This document shows, piece after piece, positions 12,510 to 25,173 of a stretch of DNA of 64,000 nt (positions are counted from its first letter, which is position 1; the number at the start of each line of letters is the position of its first letter). Made by a program: the position numbers and the translations under genes. Source of the DNA: Nakamurella flava (lineage in GTDB: Bacteria > Actinomycetota > Actinomycetes > Mycobacteriales > Nakamurellaceae); assembly GCF_005298075.1 (NCBI RefSeq), contig NZ_SZZH01000001.1:620001-684000 (forward strand), given 5' to 3'. The notes under the pieces were generated by a model. The model was not told where the DNA came from and did not search any database. It worked only from the letters and a program-made list of their open reading frames with translations.

Positions 12510-12573
12510 GGGCCGGCTGGGCCGGCCGAACCGCACCGCTCCGGCGACCGGCGCGGGTGCAGGCCCGCCACCG

Positions 12574-13203
12574 TCAGCTGGTCATCCGGGGTCCCAGGGC
12601 GCGGAGGTAACGGCGGGTGATGATCGCCTGCACCGCCCGTGCGGCGGGTCCGCCGAGCCGGGCGTACCAGGTCGCCGGACGGGAGAACGCGATGATGCGC
12701 AACCACACGACGCCGGCCCCGTCCTGCTCGATCAGGAAGGCCTCCTCACCGGACTCCGGATGCCCGGGGGCCGTGCCGTAGGCGAAGCCGGCTCGGCGGA
12801 CGACGCCCGCCCCCGGCGTCCCCGGTTCCGTGTCGGTCGGCCGGGCCGCGGCGCGGTCGGCCGGACCGCCGCCGGCCTCGGTGGTGACGACACCGACCAC
12901 CACTACCGGGGCCGACAGTCGGGCCGGGCCCGCCCCCACCCGCAACGTGACCCTGCGGCCCGGCCGTGGCGGACCGTCGACGTCGACCCGCACCCCGGCC
13001 TCGCGTTGGACCTGCCAGTCGAGGACGGCGGCGACCGCCTGCTCGAACCGTCGGTCACCCCGGCCGATCGCGACCCGCTCGTCGATGCAGTGATGGCCCG
13101 GGAGCGGGGTGGGTGGCTCCTGCAGGGTGCCGCCCGTCGGTGCGTAGGTGACCGCGCCGTCGATGTCCCGCCGCTCCGGCCGTTCCGCCGTGTCGCTGTC
13201 CAT
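12574..13203 (-). CDS. DUF1990 family protein
   Basis: A 209-residue protein. The C-terminal half has the DUF1990 pattern: RRAGFAYGTAPGHPESGEEAF, then VVWLRIIAFSRPATWYARLGGPAARAVQ, then a helical end with RRYLRAL. The N-terminal half includes GHHCIDERVAIGRGDRRFEQA, which also fits the family. Function is unknown; related proteins adopt a lipid-binding-like fold and occur across plants and bacteria. The ATG at 13203 has GGAACGGAA directly upstream. The middle (about 115-135) is a Gly/Ala/Pro-rich insert not expected in the family core. It converges on uvrA. Confidence 0.8.
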   Translation of the reverse strand: MDSDTAERPERRDIDGAVTYAPTGGTLQEPPTPLPGHHCIDERVAIGRGDRRFEQAVAAVLDWQVQREAGVRVDVDGPPRPGRRVTLRVGAGPARLSAPVVVVGVVTTEAGGGPADRAAARPTDTEPGTPGAGVVRRAGFAYGTAPGHPESGEEAFLIEQDGAGVVWLRIIAFSRPATWYARLGGPAARAVQAIITRRYLRALGPRMTS

Positions 13204-13335
13204 TTCCGTTCCGTACCCCGTCAGGTCCGTTCGCAGCCCGGCTCGAGCCCGTCGGCCGCCGCTCAACCCTTGCGGCCGCCCGTGCGGGTGAACATCGACC
13301 GATGGCCCCGGGGATGCGCCAAGACGGGTCGGACC

Positions 13336-13788
13336 ATGATCGCCATGGAGGACGTGGACGCCTGCGCACGACTGGCCGACCTGATCGACGAGATCGCGGC
13401 GGCCCGACCGTCACCGCGCCAGCTGCTGGATGCGACCGGTGAACGCGCCGCCGGGATCCGGTCCGGCTTGGCCGGTCTGCTGGATCTCAAGGCCGGCGGC
13501 AGGGATCTGGTTCCGGGGGTCGGGTTCCGGGCGGAGTACGACGACGGGACGCGGGGCCAGGTCCGCCACTTCGCTGGCATCGTCGTGTCGACCGTGCGGA
13601 TGGGTGGCCCGGCGACCCGGCTCGTCTCCGAACGGATCCGGAACGATCCGGCCGATTCACCCGACGGGCGACTGAGCCTGGCCGGGATCCAGTTCGCCCA
13701 GGAGGTCCTCAGCGGAGCGATCCCGGTCGCCGGGGCCGGTCAATGGGTGCGCGATCATCTGTCCGCCCGCCCGTCCCCGGCGGTCTGA
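13336..13788 (+). CDS. Hypothetical protein, 150 residues
   Basis: Not recognised. The N-terminal third is helical ([33 protein letters not shown]). The middle contains [30 protein letters not shown] and the end [33 protein letters not shown]. No signal peptide or membrane segment. Codon use looks like its neighbours. In-frame starts exist at 13336 and 13345; neither has a convincing ribosome site. It is divergent from the DUF1990 gene with a 132-bp gap and precedes hisE. Confidence 0.6.
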   Translation: MIAMEDVDACARLADLIDEIAAARPSPRQLLDATGERAAGIRSGLAGLLDLKAGGRDLVPGVGFRAEYDDGTRGQVRHFAGIVVSTVRMGGPATRLVSERIRNDPADSPDGRLSLAGIQFAQEVLSGAIPVAGAGQWVRDHLSARPSPAV

Positions 13789-13904
13789 CAGTCACCTTTC
13801 GACCCGGGGCACCAGGCCATCGGGACTCGCCCGACGCCTGCCGGCCGCCCGACGGCGTCCGGCCGTTTGGCTCCGGTTCCCTCCGGTCTGCGACAATGCG
13901 CCCC

Positions 13905-14168
13905 GTGAAGACGTTCGATGCGCTGTTCGCTGAACTGACCGAGCGTGCGGCCACCCGTCCGACCGACTCCGGCACCGTCGCGGCTCTCGACGCCGGGGTG
14001 CACGCCCAGGGCAAGAAGCTGCTGGAGGAGGCCGGCGAGGTGTGGCTGGCCGCCGAGCACGAGGACGACGACAGCCTGGCGCTGGAGATCTCGCAGCTGC
14101 TCTACCGGGCCCAGGTGATCATGCTCGGCCGCGGTCTGACGCTGGAGCAGGTGTACCGACATCTGTAG
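13905..14168 (+). CDS. hisE: Phosphoribosyl-ATP pyrophosphatase (HisE)
   Basis: A short all-alpha enzyme, 87 residues, catalysing the second step of histidine synthesis (PR-ATP to PR-AMP). The sequence matches actinobacterial His[34 protein letters not shown] (EExxE metal site) and [19 protein letters not shown] prefer the GTG at 13905 because a GACAAT -10-like hexamer ends 7 nt before it, giving a leaderless start; the in-frame ATG at 13896 lies inside that hexamer. Using the ATG would add MRP. It lies upstream of hisG in the usual order. Confidence 0.93.
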   Translation: MKTFDALFAELTERAATRPTDSGTVAALDAGVHAQGKKLLEEAGEVWLAAEHEDDDSLALEISQLLYRAQVIMLGRGLTLEQVYRHL

Positions 14169-14389
14169 CGGTGGTTCCGGAGCGCCCGCGGTCGTCGTTC
14201 CGTCGTCCGCGGGTCCGTCCCTCCGGTTCCCACACCGCTGCCCACCCCCGCACCTGCCCTCCGGCCGTCCGGCGTCCGCCCGGACCCCGCCGACCACCAC
14301 GCCATCGCCGGGCCCGCGTGGACCCGGTCGACCGCGCACGCGAAGCGGCCCTGCGGGCCGCCGCCTGCCGCCACCGAGGAGAACCACTG

Positions 14390-15247
14390 ATGCTGAAAGT
14401 CGCCGTCCCCAACAAGGGCACCCTGAGCGAGCCCGCCGCCCACATGCTGCGCGAGGCCGGCTACCGGCAGCGCTCGGAATCGCGGGACCTCACCGTCATC
14501 GACACCGTCAACGACGTCGAGTTTTTCTTCCTCCGGCCCAAGGACGTCGCCGTCTACGTGGGTTCCGGGGAGCTCGACCTCGGCATCACCGGACGGGACC
14601 TGGCCCGCGAATCCGGCGCCCCGGTGGGGGAGGTCGTCGCGCTCGGTTTCGGGCAGTCGTCCTTCCGCTACGCCGGACCGGCCGATCAGGACTGGCACGT
14701 CGCCGACCTGGGCGGCAAGCGCATCGCCACCGCCTACCCCCATCTCGTCCGGCAGGACCTCGCCGCCCACGGCCTGACCGCCGACGTCATCCGACTGGAC
14801 GGCGCCGTCGAGATCTCGATCCAGCTCGGCGTGGCCGATGCCATCGCCGACGTCGTCGGCTCGGGGCGGACCCTGCGGCAGCACGGCCTGGCCGCTTTCG
14901 GGGATGTCATCTGCGCCTCCGAGGCGGTGCTCATCGGCCGTTCCCCCGACGGTGCCGACCCGCAGGTGTCGGCGGCGGCCCGGCAGCTGGCCACCCGGCT
15001 GCAGGGTGTGGTCTTCGCCCAGCAGTACCTGATGCTGGACTATGACTGCCCGGCCGAGTTGCTCGAGCGGGCGACCGCCATCACGCCCGGTCTGGAGTCG
15101 CCGACCGTGGCTCCGCTGGCCGACCCGAACTGGGTGGCCGTCCGGGCGATGGTGCGGCGCCACCAGGCGAACCCGGTGATGGACGCCCTGGCCGAGTTGG
15201 GGGCCAAGGCGGTCCTGGCCTCCGACATCCGGTCCTGCCGCCTCTGA
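14390..15247 (+). CDS. hisG: ATP phosphoribosyltransferase (HisG)
   Basis: A 285-residue first enzyme of histidine synthesis (ATP + PRPP to PR-ATP). It begins [16 protein letters not shown]. It has [12 protein letters not shown] and a PRPP loop [14 protein letters not shown] near residue 157-170. The C-terminal ferredoxin-like regulatory domain (EQ-type [11 protein letters not shown] onward) shows that this is the long, histidine-feedback-regulated form. The ATG has GAGGAG upstream. The gap to hisE is 221 bp, longer than in most relatives, and I see no gene in it. Confidence 0.96.
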   Translation: MLKVAVPNKGTLSEPAAHMLREAGYRQRSESRDLTVIDTVNDVEFFFLRPKDVAVYVGSGELDLGITGRDLARESGAPVGEVVALGFGQSSFRYAGPADQDWHVADLGGKRIATAYPHLVRQDLAAHGLTADVIRLDGAVEISIQLGVADAIADVVGSGRTLRQHGLAAFGDVICASEAVLIGRSPDGADPQVSAAARQLATRLQGVVFAQQYLMLDYDCPAELLERATAITPGLESPTVAPLADPNWVAVRAMVRRHQANPVMDALAELGAKAVLASDIRSCRL

Positions 15248-15295
15248 CGACGCGGGCCGCCGCCCACCGGGCCGTCGACACAGACCCGTCGGCGG

Positions 15296-16210
15296 TCAGT
15301 GGGGGGCGTCGGCGTCCACCGGCCCGGCCGACGGGGCCCGGGTGAACCCTGGGTAGGGCAGCAGCTGCCCGCCGAACTCCGGGCAGTGGTCCTGCTGGAC
15401 GCACCACCGACACCCGGCCCCGCGTCGGGCCGGGAAGTCGCCGGTCTCGACGGCGCGGGACACGGTGCGCCACAACGCGCCCAGGCCGCGCTCGTACGCG
15501 GCGAGTTCGTCGGCGGTCGGGCTGTAACGCAGGGTCAGGCCGTCGTCGAGGTAGATCAGCCGCAGCTCGCCGGGTACCTCGCCCCGCGATCGCCACACCA
15601 TCAGCGCGTAGAACTTCAGCTGCGACAATGCGCCCAGCTCGTGCTCGGGGCCCGGCGCCCGGCCGGTCTTGTAGTCGACCACCCGCAGACGCCCGTCGGG
15701 GCCCCGGTCGAGCCGATCGAGGATGCCCCGCACGGGCACCGTCGTCGGGCCATCGGCCGGGCCGCCGCCGACCAGCTCGGTGTCCACCATCCACTCGCAC
15801 GCCTCCGGCTCCAGACGCCGCGGGTCCTCCAGCTCGTAGTAGCGGCGCAGCAGCCGTTGGGCGTCGGCGATCCAGGCCGCCAGGGCCGTCGGCGGGACCA
15901 GCTCGTTCAGCGCCGGGTCCTGCTCGACGAGCTGCGTCCAGGCCGGGACGACATCGGCCAGCGTGCCGGGCAGTCCGCGCTGGTCGGCCGGTCGGGCGAA
16001 CAGGCGCTGCAGCACGAGGTGCACCAGGATGCCGCGGGCCGCGGCCCGCCCGGTCGGTTCGGGCAGGCGGTCGATCGCCCGGTAGCGGTAGAGCAGCGGG
16101 CAGTTCTTGAAGTCGCCGGCCCGGGACGGGGACAACGCGAGCCGCCGGCGCGGGCGCTCACCGGACGGTGTGACGTCCGTGGGGGTGACGTCGCTGCTCT
16201 GCACACTCAT
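15296..16210 (-). CDS. RecB-family (PD-(D/E)XK) nuclease with Fe-S cluster motif
   Basis: A 304-residue single-domain nuclease like the RecB-like genes beside trmI in mycobacteria. It opens with LSPSRAGDFKNCPLLYRYR. The catalytic core contains GILDRLDR, LRVVDYKTGRAP and the downstream QLKFYALMVW helix (QxxxY). Four cysteines fit an AddB/Cas4-type 4Fe-4S site: Cys of NCPLL plus CRWCVQQDHCPEF. The start at 16210 is favoured because a DNA-damage promoter (16218-16240) puts TACGTT 7 nt before that ATG, which makes the mRNA leaderless. An in-frame ATG at 16228 falls inside the promoter spacer. A longer frame from ATG 16384 would add an N-terminal membrane segment. Confidence 0.87.
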   Translation of the reverse strand: MSVQSSDVTPTDVTPSGERPRRRLALSPSRAGDFKNCPLLYRYRAIDRLPEPTGRAAARGILVHLVLQRLFARPADQRGLPGTLADVVPAWTQLVEQDPALNELVPPTALAAWIADAQRLLRRYYELEDPRRLEPEACEWMVDTELVGGGPADGPTTVPVRGILDRLDRGPDGRLRVVDYKTGRAPGPEHELGALSQLKFYALMVWRSRGEVPGELRLIYLDDGLTLRYSPTADELAAYERGLGALWRTVSRAVETGDFPARRGAGCRWCVQQDHCPEFGGQLLPYPGFTRAPSAGPVDADAPH

Positions 16211-16217
16211 GTCGCGG

Positions 16218-16240
16218 AACGTAGTCATGGGGACCGACAG
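16218..16240 (-). promoter_or_regulatory. RecA-NDp / PafBC-type promoter of the RecB-like nuclease
   Basis: Read on the minus strand: cTGTCGGTC, 8 nt, TACGTT. Seven of nine upstream positions and all fixed -10 positions match, with exact spacing. The -10 element ends 7 nt before ATG 16210. Confidence 0.75.
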
Positions 16241-16474
16241 CGAGTCCCGATCGGGGGTACGCCCCCCTCGTCGCGTACCGGGGGAGCGAAGGAGGGCCAA
16301 GGCCAGCGCCCCGACCAGGAGCACGGCCACCGCGGCCAGGATCGCCAGCCCCCACCCGCCGGGTGAGGTCGCCGTCGGTGCCATGGGCCCAGCGTGCCAC
16401 CCGGTGCCGACGCCGCAGGTCACGGCGTCCGTTCCGCTCAGGGACCGCACATCCTCAGCCGATACCCTGCACGG

Positions 16475-18756
<2,282 letters not shown>

Positions 18757-19069
18757 GCGTCGGCCACCGTCCCGCGCGCGTCGCCCCGGGCATGACGCGC
18801 CGGTAACGATCTCGGGTCGTCCGGCGGGCGACGGGATACCTCCATCACGGGTACCGGTTCTCGACCCGACCGGCGGGTGACTGCGTCGGTGCAGGTCACG
18901 ATGGGTGGCCGAACCGGTCGGCGGGTGATCGGCCGCCGCCGGCGTCGGTGGGTCCCGGCCAGCGGACCGAGACCATCGTCACGGCTCGCCGGTGGACCGG
19001 GCGTCCGGGAATGTCGGTGGCCGTAGGTACCGTGAGACTTTGCAGCACTCCGGAACGGGGAGGGCAGTC
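18757..19069. other. Intergenic region upstream of mpa
   Basis: A 313-bp gap. The right end holds the mpa promoter (19011-19033) and a GGGAGGG ribosome site. I see no gene-like codon pattern or strong hairpin in the rest. Confidence 0.5.
19011..19033 (+). promoter_or_regulatory. RecA-NDp / PafBC-type promoter of mpa
   Basis: aTGTCGGTG, 8 nt, TACCGT. Eight of nine upstream positions match, including the GTG end that the uvrA copy lacks, and all fixed -10 positions match with exact spacing. Predicted transcription starts near 19040, leaving a leader of about 30 nt with a ribosome site. Confidence 0.8.
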
Positions 19070-20851
19070 GTGGTCGACAGTCAGGGAACAGGTACGGGCG
19101 GCGGTTTCGGCGGCCCGGATGACGGCCGGCAGACGCCGGCCCAGCTGACGGCGCAGGTCCGGTCGTTGAACGACGAGATCGCGCAGTTGCGGCGGCGGTT
19201 GGCCACCATGCCGGCCGACACCCGGCCGCTGGAACGGCAGCTCACGGAGTCGGCCAATCGGATCGCGGCGTTGACCGAGCGGAACGAGAAGCTCGTGGTC
19301 ACCCTGCGCGATGCGCGGGGACAGCTCCTGCAGCTCAAGGAGGAGGTCGACCGCCTGGCGCAGCCGCCGAGCGGTTACGGCGTCTTCCTCGGCGCCGGCC
19401 CGGAGGGCACCGTGGAGGTGCACACCGGTGGGCGCAAGATGCGGCTCACGGTGTCGCCGACCATCGAGGTCGACGAGCTCCGGCCCGGCCAGCAGCTGCG
19501 GCTCAACGAGGCGCTGACCGTCGTGGAGGCCGGCGAGTACGAGCTGGTCGGTGAGGTCTGCGCGCTGCGCGACGTCCTCGGCACCGATCGGGCGCTGGTC
19601 GTCGGGCACGCCGACGAGGAACGCGTCGTGCATCTGGCCGAGCCGCTGCGCCAGGCCACCCTCAAGCCGGGGGACTCCCTGCTGGTCGACAGCAAGGCCG
19701 GGTACGCCTACGAGAAGGTGCCCAAGGCCGAGGTCGAGGACCTGGTCCTGGAGGAGGTGCCGGATGTCGAGTACGGCGACATCGGCGGCCTGACCCGGCA
19801 GATCGAGCAGATCCGGGACGCGGTCGAGTTGCCGTTCCTGCACGCCGATCTGTTCCGCACCTATCAGCTGCGGCCGCCGAAGGGCGTCCTGCTGTACGGG
19901 CCGCCCGGTTGCGGCAAGACGCTGATCGCCAAGGCGGTGGCGAATTCGCTGGCCAAGAAGGTCGCGCTGTCCCGCGGGCAGGAGCACGTGACCAGTTACT
20001 TCCTCAACATCAAGGGCCCGGAGCTGCTCAACAAGTACGTCGGCGAGACCGAGCGGACCATCCGGCTGATTTTTCAGCGGGCTCGCGAGAAGGCGGCCGA
20101 CGGCACCCCGGTCATCGTCTTCTTCGACGAGATGGACTCGGTCTTCCGCACGCGTGGCACCGGTGTCTCCTCGGACGTGGAGACGACGATCGTCCCCCAG
20201 CTGCTCAGCGAGATCGACGGTGTGGAGGGGCTGGAGAACGTCATCGTCATCGGTGCCTCCAACCGCGAGGACATGATCGACCCGGCCATCCTGCGGCCCG
20301 GCCGACTGGACGTGAAGATCAAGATCGAGCGTCCGGACGCCGAGTCGGCCCGGGACATCTTCACCAAGTACCTGGTGCCAGAGCTGCCCATCCACCCGGA
20401 GGATCTGGCCGAGTTCGGCGGTGATCGGTCAGGGACCGTGGCGGCGATGATCCAGCACACGGTCGAGCGGATGTACGCCGAGACCGACGACAACCGCTTC
20501 CTGGAGGTCACCTACGCCAATGGTGACAAGGAGGTCCTCTACTTCAAGGACTTCAACTCCGGCGCGATGATCCAGAACATCGTGGACCGGGCCAAGAAGT
20601 ACGCGATCAAGGACCAGATCGTCACCGGCGGCACCGGCGGTGGTCTGCGGGTGTCGCAGCTGCTGGACGCGATCACCGATGAATTCGCCGAGAACGAGGA
20701 CCTGCCGAACACCACGAACCCGGACGACTGGGCCCGCATCTCGGGGAAGAAGGGCGAGCGGATCGTCTACATCCGCACCCTGGTCTCCGGCAAGCAGTCC
20801 GAGGGCTCGCGGGCGATCGACACCGCGTCGAACACCGGCCAGTACCTCTAG
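19070..20851 (+). CDS. mpa: Proteasome-activating AAA ATPase Mpa/ARC
   Basis: A 593-residue ring ATPase that recognises pupylated proteins, unfolds them and threads them into the 20S proteasome. An N-terminal coiled coil (about 20-85, Pup docking) is followed by the tandem OB domains (about 90-230) and one AAA module: Walker A GPPGCGKT at 277-284, Walker [10 protein letters not shown], and SRH residues in [20 protein letters not shown]. The protein ends GQYL, the penultimate-Tyr motif that inserts into the proteasome alpha ring. The GTG start has GGGAGGG at 6 nt. A DNA-damage-type promoter lies 37 nt upstream. Confidence 0.97.
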   Translation: MVDSQGTGTGGGFGGPDDGRQTPAQLTAQVRSLNDEIAQLRRRLATMPADTRPLERQLTESANRIAALTERNEKLVVTLRDARGQLLQLKEEVDRLAQPPSGYGVFLGAGPEGTVEVHTGGRKMRLTVSPTIEVDELRPGQQLRLNEALTVVEAGEYELVGEVCALRDVLGTDRALVVGHADEERVVHLAEPLRQATLKPGDSLLVDSKAGYAYEKVPKAEVEDLVLEEVPDVEYGDIGGLTRQIEQIRDAVELPFLHADLFRTYQLRPPKGVLLYGPPGCGKTLIAKAVANSLAKKVALSRGQEHVTSYFLNIKGPELLNKYVGETERTIRLIFQRAREKAADGTPVIVFFDEMDSVFRTRGTGVSSDVETTIVPQLLSEIDGVEGLENVIVIGASNREDMIDPAILRPGRLDVKIKIERPDAESARDIFTKYLVPELPIHPEDLAEFGGDRSGTVAAMIQHTVERMYAETDDNRFLEVTYANGDKEVLYFKDFNSGAMIQNIVDRAKKYAIKDQIVTGGTGGGLRVSQLLDAITDEFAENEDLPNTTNPDDWARISGKKGERIVYIRTLVSGKQSEGSRAIDTASNTGQYL

Positions 20852-20917
20852 GCCCCGGCGCTTCCCGGCGCGGGCGGTGGCGGCATCGTCGTCGCCCGCG
20901 CTGGGTACCGTCGGGCC

Positions 20918-21907
20918 ATGCGCTCCGACTCTTCCTCCCCCCGTGCCGGTCGACCCGGCCACGCGGCCTGGGCCATCGGCACCGCCGTCCTCGGCCGTCC
21001 CGCGTACATCACCACCGGTGCGGCCGACGCCCTCCCCGGCGACCGGTCGGTCGACGCCATGCGGCAGGCGACGTTCGACGTCCTGGACGCCGCGCTGACC
21101 GCCGGGGTCGACTGGGTGGACACCGCCCGCTCGTACGGCCGGGCCGAGGAGTTCGTGGGGGACTGGTGGCGGGAACGGGCGGCCGCCGACCCGGACTGGG
21201 TGCGGTCGGCGCCCACCGTGTCCAGCAAGTGGGGTTACGCCTACGTCGGTGACTGGGATCGCGACGCGGCCGTCCACGAGGTCAAGGAACACAGTGCCGC
21301 GCAGTTCCGGCGCCAGTGGACGCTGACCGAGCGGACCCTGCCCCGGTTGGCGCTGTACCAGGTGCACTCGTTGACGACCGATTCCCCGTTGTTCGACGAC
21401 GCCGAGCTGCTGGACGCCCTGGCCGGGCTGCGGGACTCCGGGGTGGCCATCGGTTTCACCACCACCGGCACCGGCCAGGCCGACACCATCCGCAAGGCCC
21501 TGGACGTCGAACGTCAGGGCGCCCGGTTGTTCTCCGCCGTGCAGTCGACGTGGAATCTGCTGGAGACCAGCGTCGGTGACGCCCTGGCGCTGGCCTCGCG
21601 GAACGAGCTCACGGTCCTGATCAAGGAGTCGCTGGCCAACGGTCGGCTGCTCAGCCGGCCGCCGCGGGCGCTGCGCGAGATCGCCGGCGATCGGGGCGTC
21701 ACGCTGGACGCCGTCGCGTTGGCCGTCGTCGCCCGGCAGCCGTGGGTCGACCGGGTCCTGCTCGGATCGGCCGGGGTCGACCAGCTCACGTCCAACGTGG
21801 CGGCGGACACCGTCGAACTGGACGACTCCGACATGGACCGGCTGCTCGCCGCCCCGCAGGACCCGGCCGAGTACTGGGCCGACCGGTCGGCCCTGGCCTG
21901 GACCTGA
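20918..21907 (+). CDS. Aldo/keto reductase family protein
   Basis: A 329-residue (beta/alpha)8 NADPH-dependent oxidoreductase. The tetrad is visible: Asp and Tyr in VDTARSYGRAEE, Lys in TVSSKWGY, His in LYQVHSL. The coenzyme end includes VLLGSAGVDQL. Substrate unknown. A TACCGT hexamer ends 6 nt before the ATG, suggesting a leaderless mRNA. It is inserted between mpa and dop, is co-directional with mpa (66-bp gap), and has no evident connection with pupylation. Confidence 0.87.
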   Translation: MRSDSSSPRAGRPGHAAWAIGTAVLGRPAYITTGAADALPGDRSVDAMRQATFDVLDAALTAGVDWVDTARSYGRAEEFVGDWWRERAAADPDWVRSAPTVSSKWGYAYVGDWDRDAAVHEVKEHSAAQFRRQWTLTERTLPRLALYQVHSLTTDSPLFDDAELLDALAGLRDSGVAIGFTTTGTGQADTIRKALDVERQGARLFSAVQSTWNLLETSVGDALALASRNELTVLIKESLANGRLLSRPPRALREIAGDRGVTLDAVALAVVARQPWVDRVLLGSAGVDQLTSNVAADTVELDDSDMDRLLAAPQDPAEYWADRSALAWT

Positions 21908-21918
21908 CGCGCGAACTC

Positions 21919-23202
21919 TCACCCTCGGGTTGAGGGTTCATCCTCGGAAGTCTCACCGTCCGCTGGATGCTGAGCCGCCCGGGCGCCGGCGGCGTCCAGC
22001 CCGGTCTCCAGTTCGTCGAGGATCCGTTCGGTCTCGACGATCAGCGCCCCGAGCAGCACCCCGCGTTCGAGATTGGCGGCCAGCAGCGCGCTGAGGTCCG
22101 CGTTGATGGCGGCGATGGTCTCCCGGGCCAGCACGATGCCGCGACGGGCGGGACCGGCCTCGACCGGCGGCAATGCCGATCGCTGCGGCCGGGTGCTTCC
22201 GGCGAGCAGGGCGTAGGCGAACGCCTCGATCGCCCCCGCGGTGGTCGCCAGCAGCGCCGAGGCCATCGGGTAGGGCGGTTGCCGACCGTCGGTGCCGGAC
22301 AACCGGTCGGCGGTGTCACGCAGCGTGCGGGCCAGTACCCGCACCTGGACGTCGACGACGATCAGGGTGTCGGCCGCCTGACGCACCCGGTCCAGGGCAC
22401 CGGTCCAGGCGGCCCGGTTGGGATGCAGACGCAGGGACTGGTCGGCGTCGGCCACGTCGTTCTCGGCCCGTCCGGCGGCCCGTCGCTGCTGCCGGGCGGT
22501 GGCCAGCCACCCCGACGCCTCCTCGTGCGTCCACGGGCGGGCGATGCCCGTCGACATCCGCCCCAGGACGGCGACGACGCCGTCCGCGACATCGGCCGTC
22601 GACCGTCGCGCCGGATCGACAAGGTTCGGCGGGACGATGAGCAGGTTGACGGCGACGGCGACGGCCGCACCGACCACGGTGTCCAGATACCGCTGGCCCG
22701 GATCGGCCCCGCCCCCGAGCACCAGCACGAACAGCCCGTTGATGGGGATCTGCGCCGCCGCCCCGGGGGAGAGCCGCAGGATCCGGCCGGCGAGGAATCC
22801 GACGGTGACGATGACGCCGATCGACCAGACGTGCAGGCCGACCAGACCGCCCAGCCAGATGGCCACCAGGATGCCGATCAGCACCGCGACCAGACGCTGC
22901 AGGGCGTCGCCGACGGAGGCGCGCACGGTCAGCAGGGCGATCAGGGACGCGGTGATCGGCGCCCAGATGGGGCTGGGGGAGTTGAGCCACCACAGGGCGA
23001 GCGCCCAGGCCAGCGACGCCGAGAGTCCGATCTTGAACGCCTGCACCAGTACGGTGCCGTCCAGACTCAGCAGGTCGGCCAGACCGCGGACCCCGCCTCG
23101 GCCGGTCCCGGCGACGCGGCGACGCACCGGTCCGAGGACCCGTTGCCATCCGCGGCGGGACCACCGGGTCGGGCGGGCTGCGCGGGAGTCGGGGTCGGGC
23201 AC
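21919..23202 (-). CDS. FUSC-like / aromatic acid exporter family membrane protein
   Basis: A 427-residue protein. The N-terminal half has about six closely packed hydrophobic helices, including [40 protein letters not shown] and the [22 protein letters not shown] region. This arrangement is typical of FUSC/ArAE (YhcP, AaeB-like) permeases. The C-terminal half is a long helical cytoplasmic domain with many arginines. Expected role: efflux of aromatic acids or similar anions; not established. The GTG start has an ACAGGATCAGAGAC lead, compatible with a weak ribosome site or leaderless start. It is divergent from dop. Confidence 0.75.
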   Translation of the reverse strand: MPDPDSRAARPTRWSRRGWQRVLGPVRRRVAGTGRGGVRGLADLLSLDGTVLVQAFKIGLSASLAWALALWWLNSPSPIWAPITASLIALLTVRASVGDALQRLVAVLIGILVAIWLGGLVGLHVWSIGVIVTVGFLAGRILRLSPGAAAQIPINGLFVLVLGGGADPGQRYLDTVVGAAVAVAVNLLIVPPNLVDPARRSTADVADGVVAVLGRMSTGIARPWTHEEASGWLATARQQRRAAGRAENDVADADQSLRLHPNRAAWTGALDRVRQAADTLIVVDVQVRVLARTLRDTADRLSGTDGRQPPYPMASALLATTAGAIEAFAYALLAGSTRPQRSALPPVEAGPARRGIVLARETIAAINADLSALLAANLERGVLLGALIVETERILDELETGLDAAGARAAQHPADGETSEDEPSTRG

Positions 23203-23327
23203 GTCTCTGATCCTGTCGTACCACCGTGCTCGGCGGCGGTTCCGGACCACGCGATCGTCGTCACCCCGGGCCACGGCCCGGCGAACCCGGCGGACCCCCG
23301 CGCCCACCACCGAACGGCCGGGACCCG

Positions 23328-23333
23328 TAGATT
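23328..23333 (+). promoter_or_regulatory. -10 element of dop (leaderless mRNA)
   Basis: TAGATT ends 7 nt before the dop ATG, and no ribosome site lies between them. This is the standard geometry of actinobacterial leaderless transcripts. Confidence 0.65.
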
Positions 23334-23340
23334 TCCCGGT

Positions 23341-24891
23341 ATGACTGTGCGTCGCATCATGGGGACCGAAGTCGAGTACGGCATCTCGGTGCCGGGCGAA
23401 CCCGGGGTGAACCCGGTGATCTCCTCCACCCAGGTCGTCCTGGCCTACGCCGCGTCCGTCGCCGCGCCGCGGGCCCGCCGCCCCCGTTGGGACTACGAGG
23501 TGGAGTCGCCCCTGCGGGACGCCCGCGGGTACGACCTGTCGGCGCTGTTCGGCGCGTCCGAGCCGGACATCGACGACATCGGCGCGGCCAATGTCATCCT
23601 CTCCAACGGCGCTCGGCTCTACGTCGACCACGCCCATCCGGAGTTCTCCTCACCCGAGGTCACCAACCCGCTGGACGGCGTGCTCTTCGACAAGGCCGGT
23701 GAGCGGGTGATGGAGGCGGCGGCCCAGCTGGCGGCGGCCGTGCCCGGGGCCAAGCCCATCCACATGTACAAGAACAACGTCGACGGCAAGGGCGCCTCCT
23801 ACGGCACCCACGAGAACTACCTGTGCAAGCGGGACACCCCGTTCCCGGCCCTGATCGCCGGGCTGACGCCGTTCTTCGCGTCCCGCCAGGTGATCACCGG
23901 TGCCGGGCGGGTCGGCATCGGTCCGTCCGGCCAGACCGAGGGCTACCAGCTGGGGCAGCGGTCGGACTACATCGAGGTCGAGGTCGGGCTGGAGACCACG
24001 CTCAAGCGGGGCATCATCAACACCCGCGACGAGCCGCACGCCGACGCCGACAAGCACCGCCGGCTGCACGTCATCATCGGGGACGCCAACCTGGCCGAGA
24101 CGTCCACCTACCTCAAGCTGGGCACGTCGGCGCTCGTCCTGGCGATGATCGAGGCCGGCTGGCCCATGCCGGACGTCGAGCTGGCCCAGCCCGTGGCCGC
24201 CGTGCACCACATCTCCCACGACCCGTCCCTGAAGACGGTCGTCACGCTGCACGACGGGCGCAAGTACACCGGTCTGGACATTCAGCGGGCCTACGCCGAG
24301 GCGGCCGCCGCGTTCGTCGCCGACGGTGGCGGGGCGGCTGTCGGGGCCACGCCCGGCGGCGGGGAGCCCGACGAGCGCGTCGAGGCCCAGACCCAGGACG
24401 TCGTCGACCGCTGGCTCGACGTGCTCGACCGGCTCGAGCGCGACCCGATGCTGCTGGCCGACGAGCTCGACTGGCCGGCCAAGCTGCGGTTGCTGGAGGG
24501 GTACCGCGCGCGGGACGGACTGTCCTGGGGGGCGCCGCGGCTGGCGCTCATCGACCTGCAGTACTCCGACGTCCGGATGGACAAGGGCCTGTACAACCGG
24601 CTGGTCAGCCGCGGGTCGATGAAGCGGCTGGTGGACGAGGACGCGGTGCAGCGGGCGATGACGGCTCCGCCGGAGGACACCCGGGCCTACTTCCGGGGTC
24701 GGTGCGTCGGCCAGTTCGCCGACCGGCTCGCGGCGGCCTCCTGGGACTCGGTGATCTTCGACGTCGGCCGCGAGTCGCTGGTCCGGATCCCCACCCTGGA
24801 GCCGACCCGCGGGACCCGGCACCACGTCGGCGCCCTGCTGGACGCGGCCGCGGACGCCACCGAACTGGTGGACGCGCTGACCCGCAGATAG
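23341..24891 (+). CDS. dop: Pup deamidase/depupylase Dop
   Basis: A 516-residue enzyme of the glutamine-synthetase-like fold. It converts the C-terminal Gln of Pup to Glu and removes Pup from substrates. The ATP/Mg site begins with MGTEVEYG (Glu10, Glu12). The catalytic region is [11 protein letters not shown] with Asp96. The segment between about 57 and 80 ([20 protein letters not shown]) is the Dop-specific loop missing in Paf[21 protein letters not shown] carries further nucleotide-site residues. The ATG at 23341 is predicted to be leaderless. It directly precedes pup, as in all complete Pup loci. Confidence 0.97.
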   Translation: MTVRRIMGTEVEYGISVPGEPGVNPVISSTQVVLAYAASVAAPRARRPRWDYEVESPLRDARGYDLSALFGASEPDIDDIGAANVILSNGARLYVDHAHPEFSSPEVTNPLDGVLFDKAGERVMEAAAQLAAAVPGAKPIHMYKNNVDGKGASYGTHENYLCKRDTPFPALIAGLTPFFASRQVITGAGRVGIGPSGQTEGYQLGQRSDYIEVEVGLETTLKRGIINTRDEPHADADKHRRLHVIIGDANLAETSTYLKLGTSALVLAMIEAGWPMPDVELAQPVAAVHHISHDPSLKTVVTLHDGRKYTGLDIQRAYAEAAAAFVADGGGAAVGATPGGGEPDERVEAQTQDVVDRWLDVLDRLERDPMLLADELDWPAKLRLLEGYRARDGLSWGAPRLALIDLQYSDVRMDKGLYNRLVSRGSMKRLVDEDAVQRAMTAPPEDTRAYFRGRCVGQFADRLAAASWDSVIFDVGRESLVRIPTLEPTRGTRHHVGALLDAAADATELVDALTRR

Positions 24892-24926
24892 ACGGCCGGG
24901 GGACGGCACGGACCAGTGCCGTCGGA

Positions 24927-24949
24927 GTGTCGGACCGCCTGGGTAGGCT
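24927..24949 (+). promoter_or_regulatory. pup promoter, partial RecA-NDp match
   Basis: gTGTCGGAC, 8 nt, TAGGCT. Six of nine upstream positions and all fixed -10 positions match with exact spacing. The predicted start is about 23 nt before the pup ATG, leaving room for the GGAGAGAG ribosome site. Confidence 0.6.
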
Positions 24950-24978
24950 TCGCAGGACGATCGACGATCGGAGAGAGC

Positions 24979-25173
24979 ATGGCGCAGGAACAGACCAAGC
25001 GTTCGGGTGGCGGGGACGGCGACGAGGACGTCGCCGGCGCGGACGGCGGTGGTCAGGAACGCCGCGAGAAGTTGGCTGCGGAGACCGACGACATCCTGGA
25101 CGAGATCGACGACGTGCTCGAGTCCAACGCCGAGGACTTCGTCCGCTCGTACGTCCAGAAGGGCGGCCAGTGA
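24979..25173 (+). CDS. pup: Prokaryotic ubiquitin-like protein Pup
   Basis: A 64-residue, largely disordered, very acidic tag protein. It begins [17 protein letters not shown]. The C-terminal half carries the Mpa-binding helix ([29 protein letters not shown]), and the protein ends VQKGGQ. The terminal Gln means Dop must deamidate it before PafA can attach it to lysines. The ATG has GGAGAGAG upstream. The TGA stop overlaps the prcB GTG as GTGA, so pup and prcB are translationally coupled. Confidence 0.98.
   Translation: MAQEQTKRSGGGDGDEDVAGADGGGQERREKLAAETDDILDEIDDVLESNAEDFVRSYVQKGGQ

Noticed and set aside
12489-12540. GC palindromes after uvrA considered as a repeat or attachment site
   Set aside because: They are simple hairpins between convergent genes, with no second copy or integrase nearby.
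16226-16228. ATG 16228 as the start of the RecB-like nuclease
   Set aside because: It lies inside the promoter spacer, upstream of the predicted -10, so it would not be in the short transcript.
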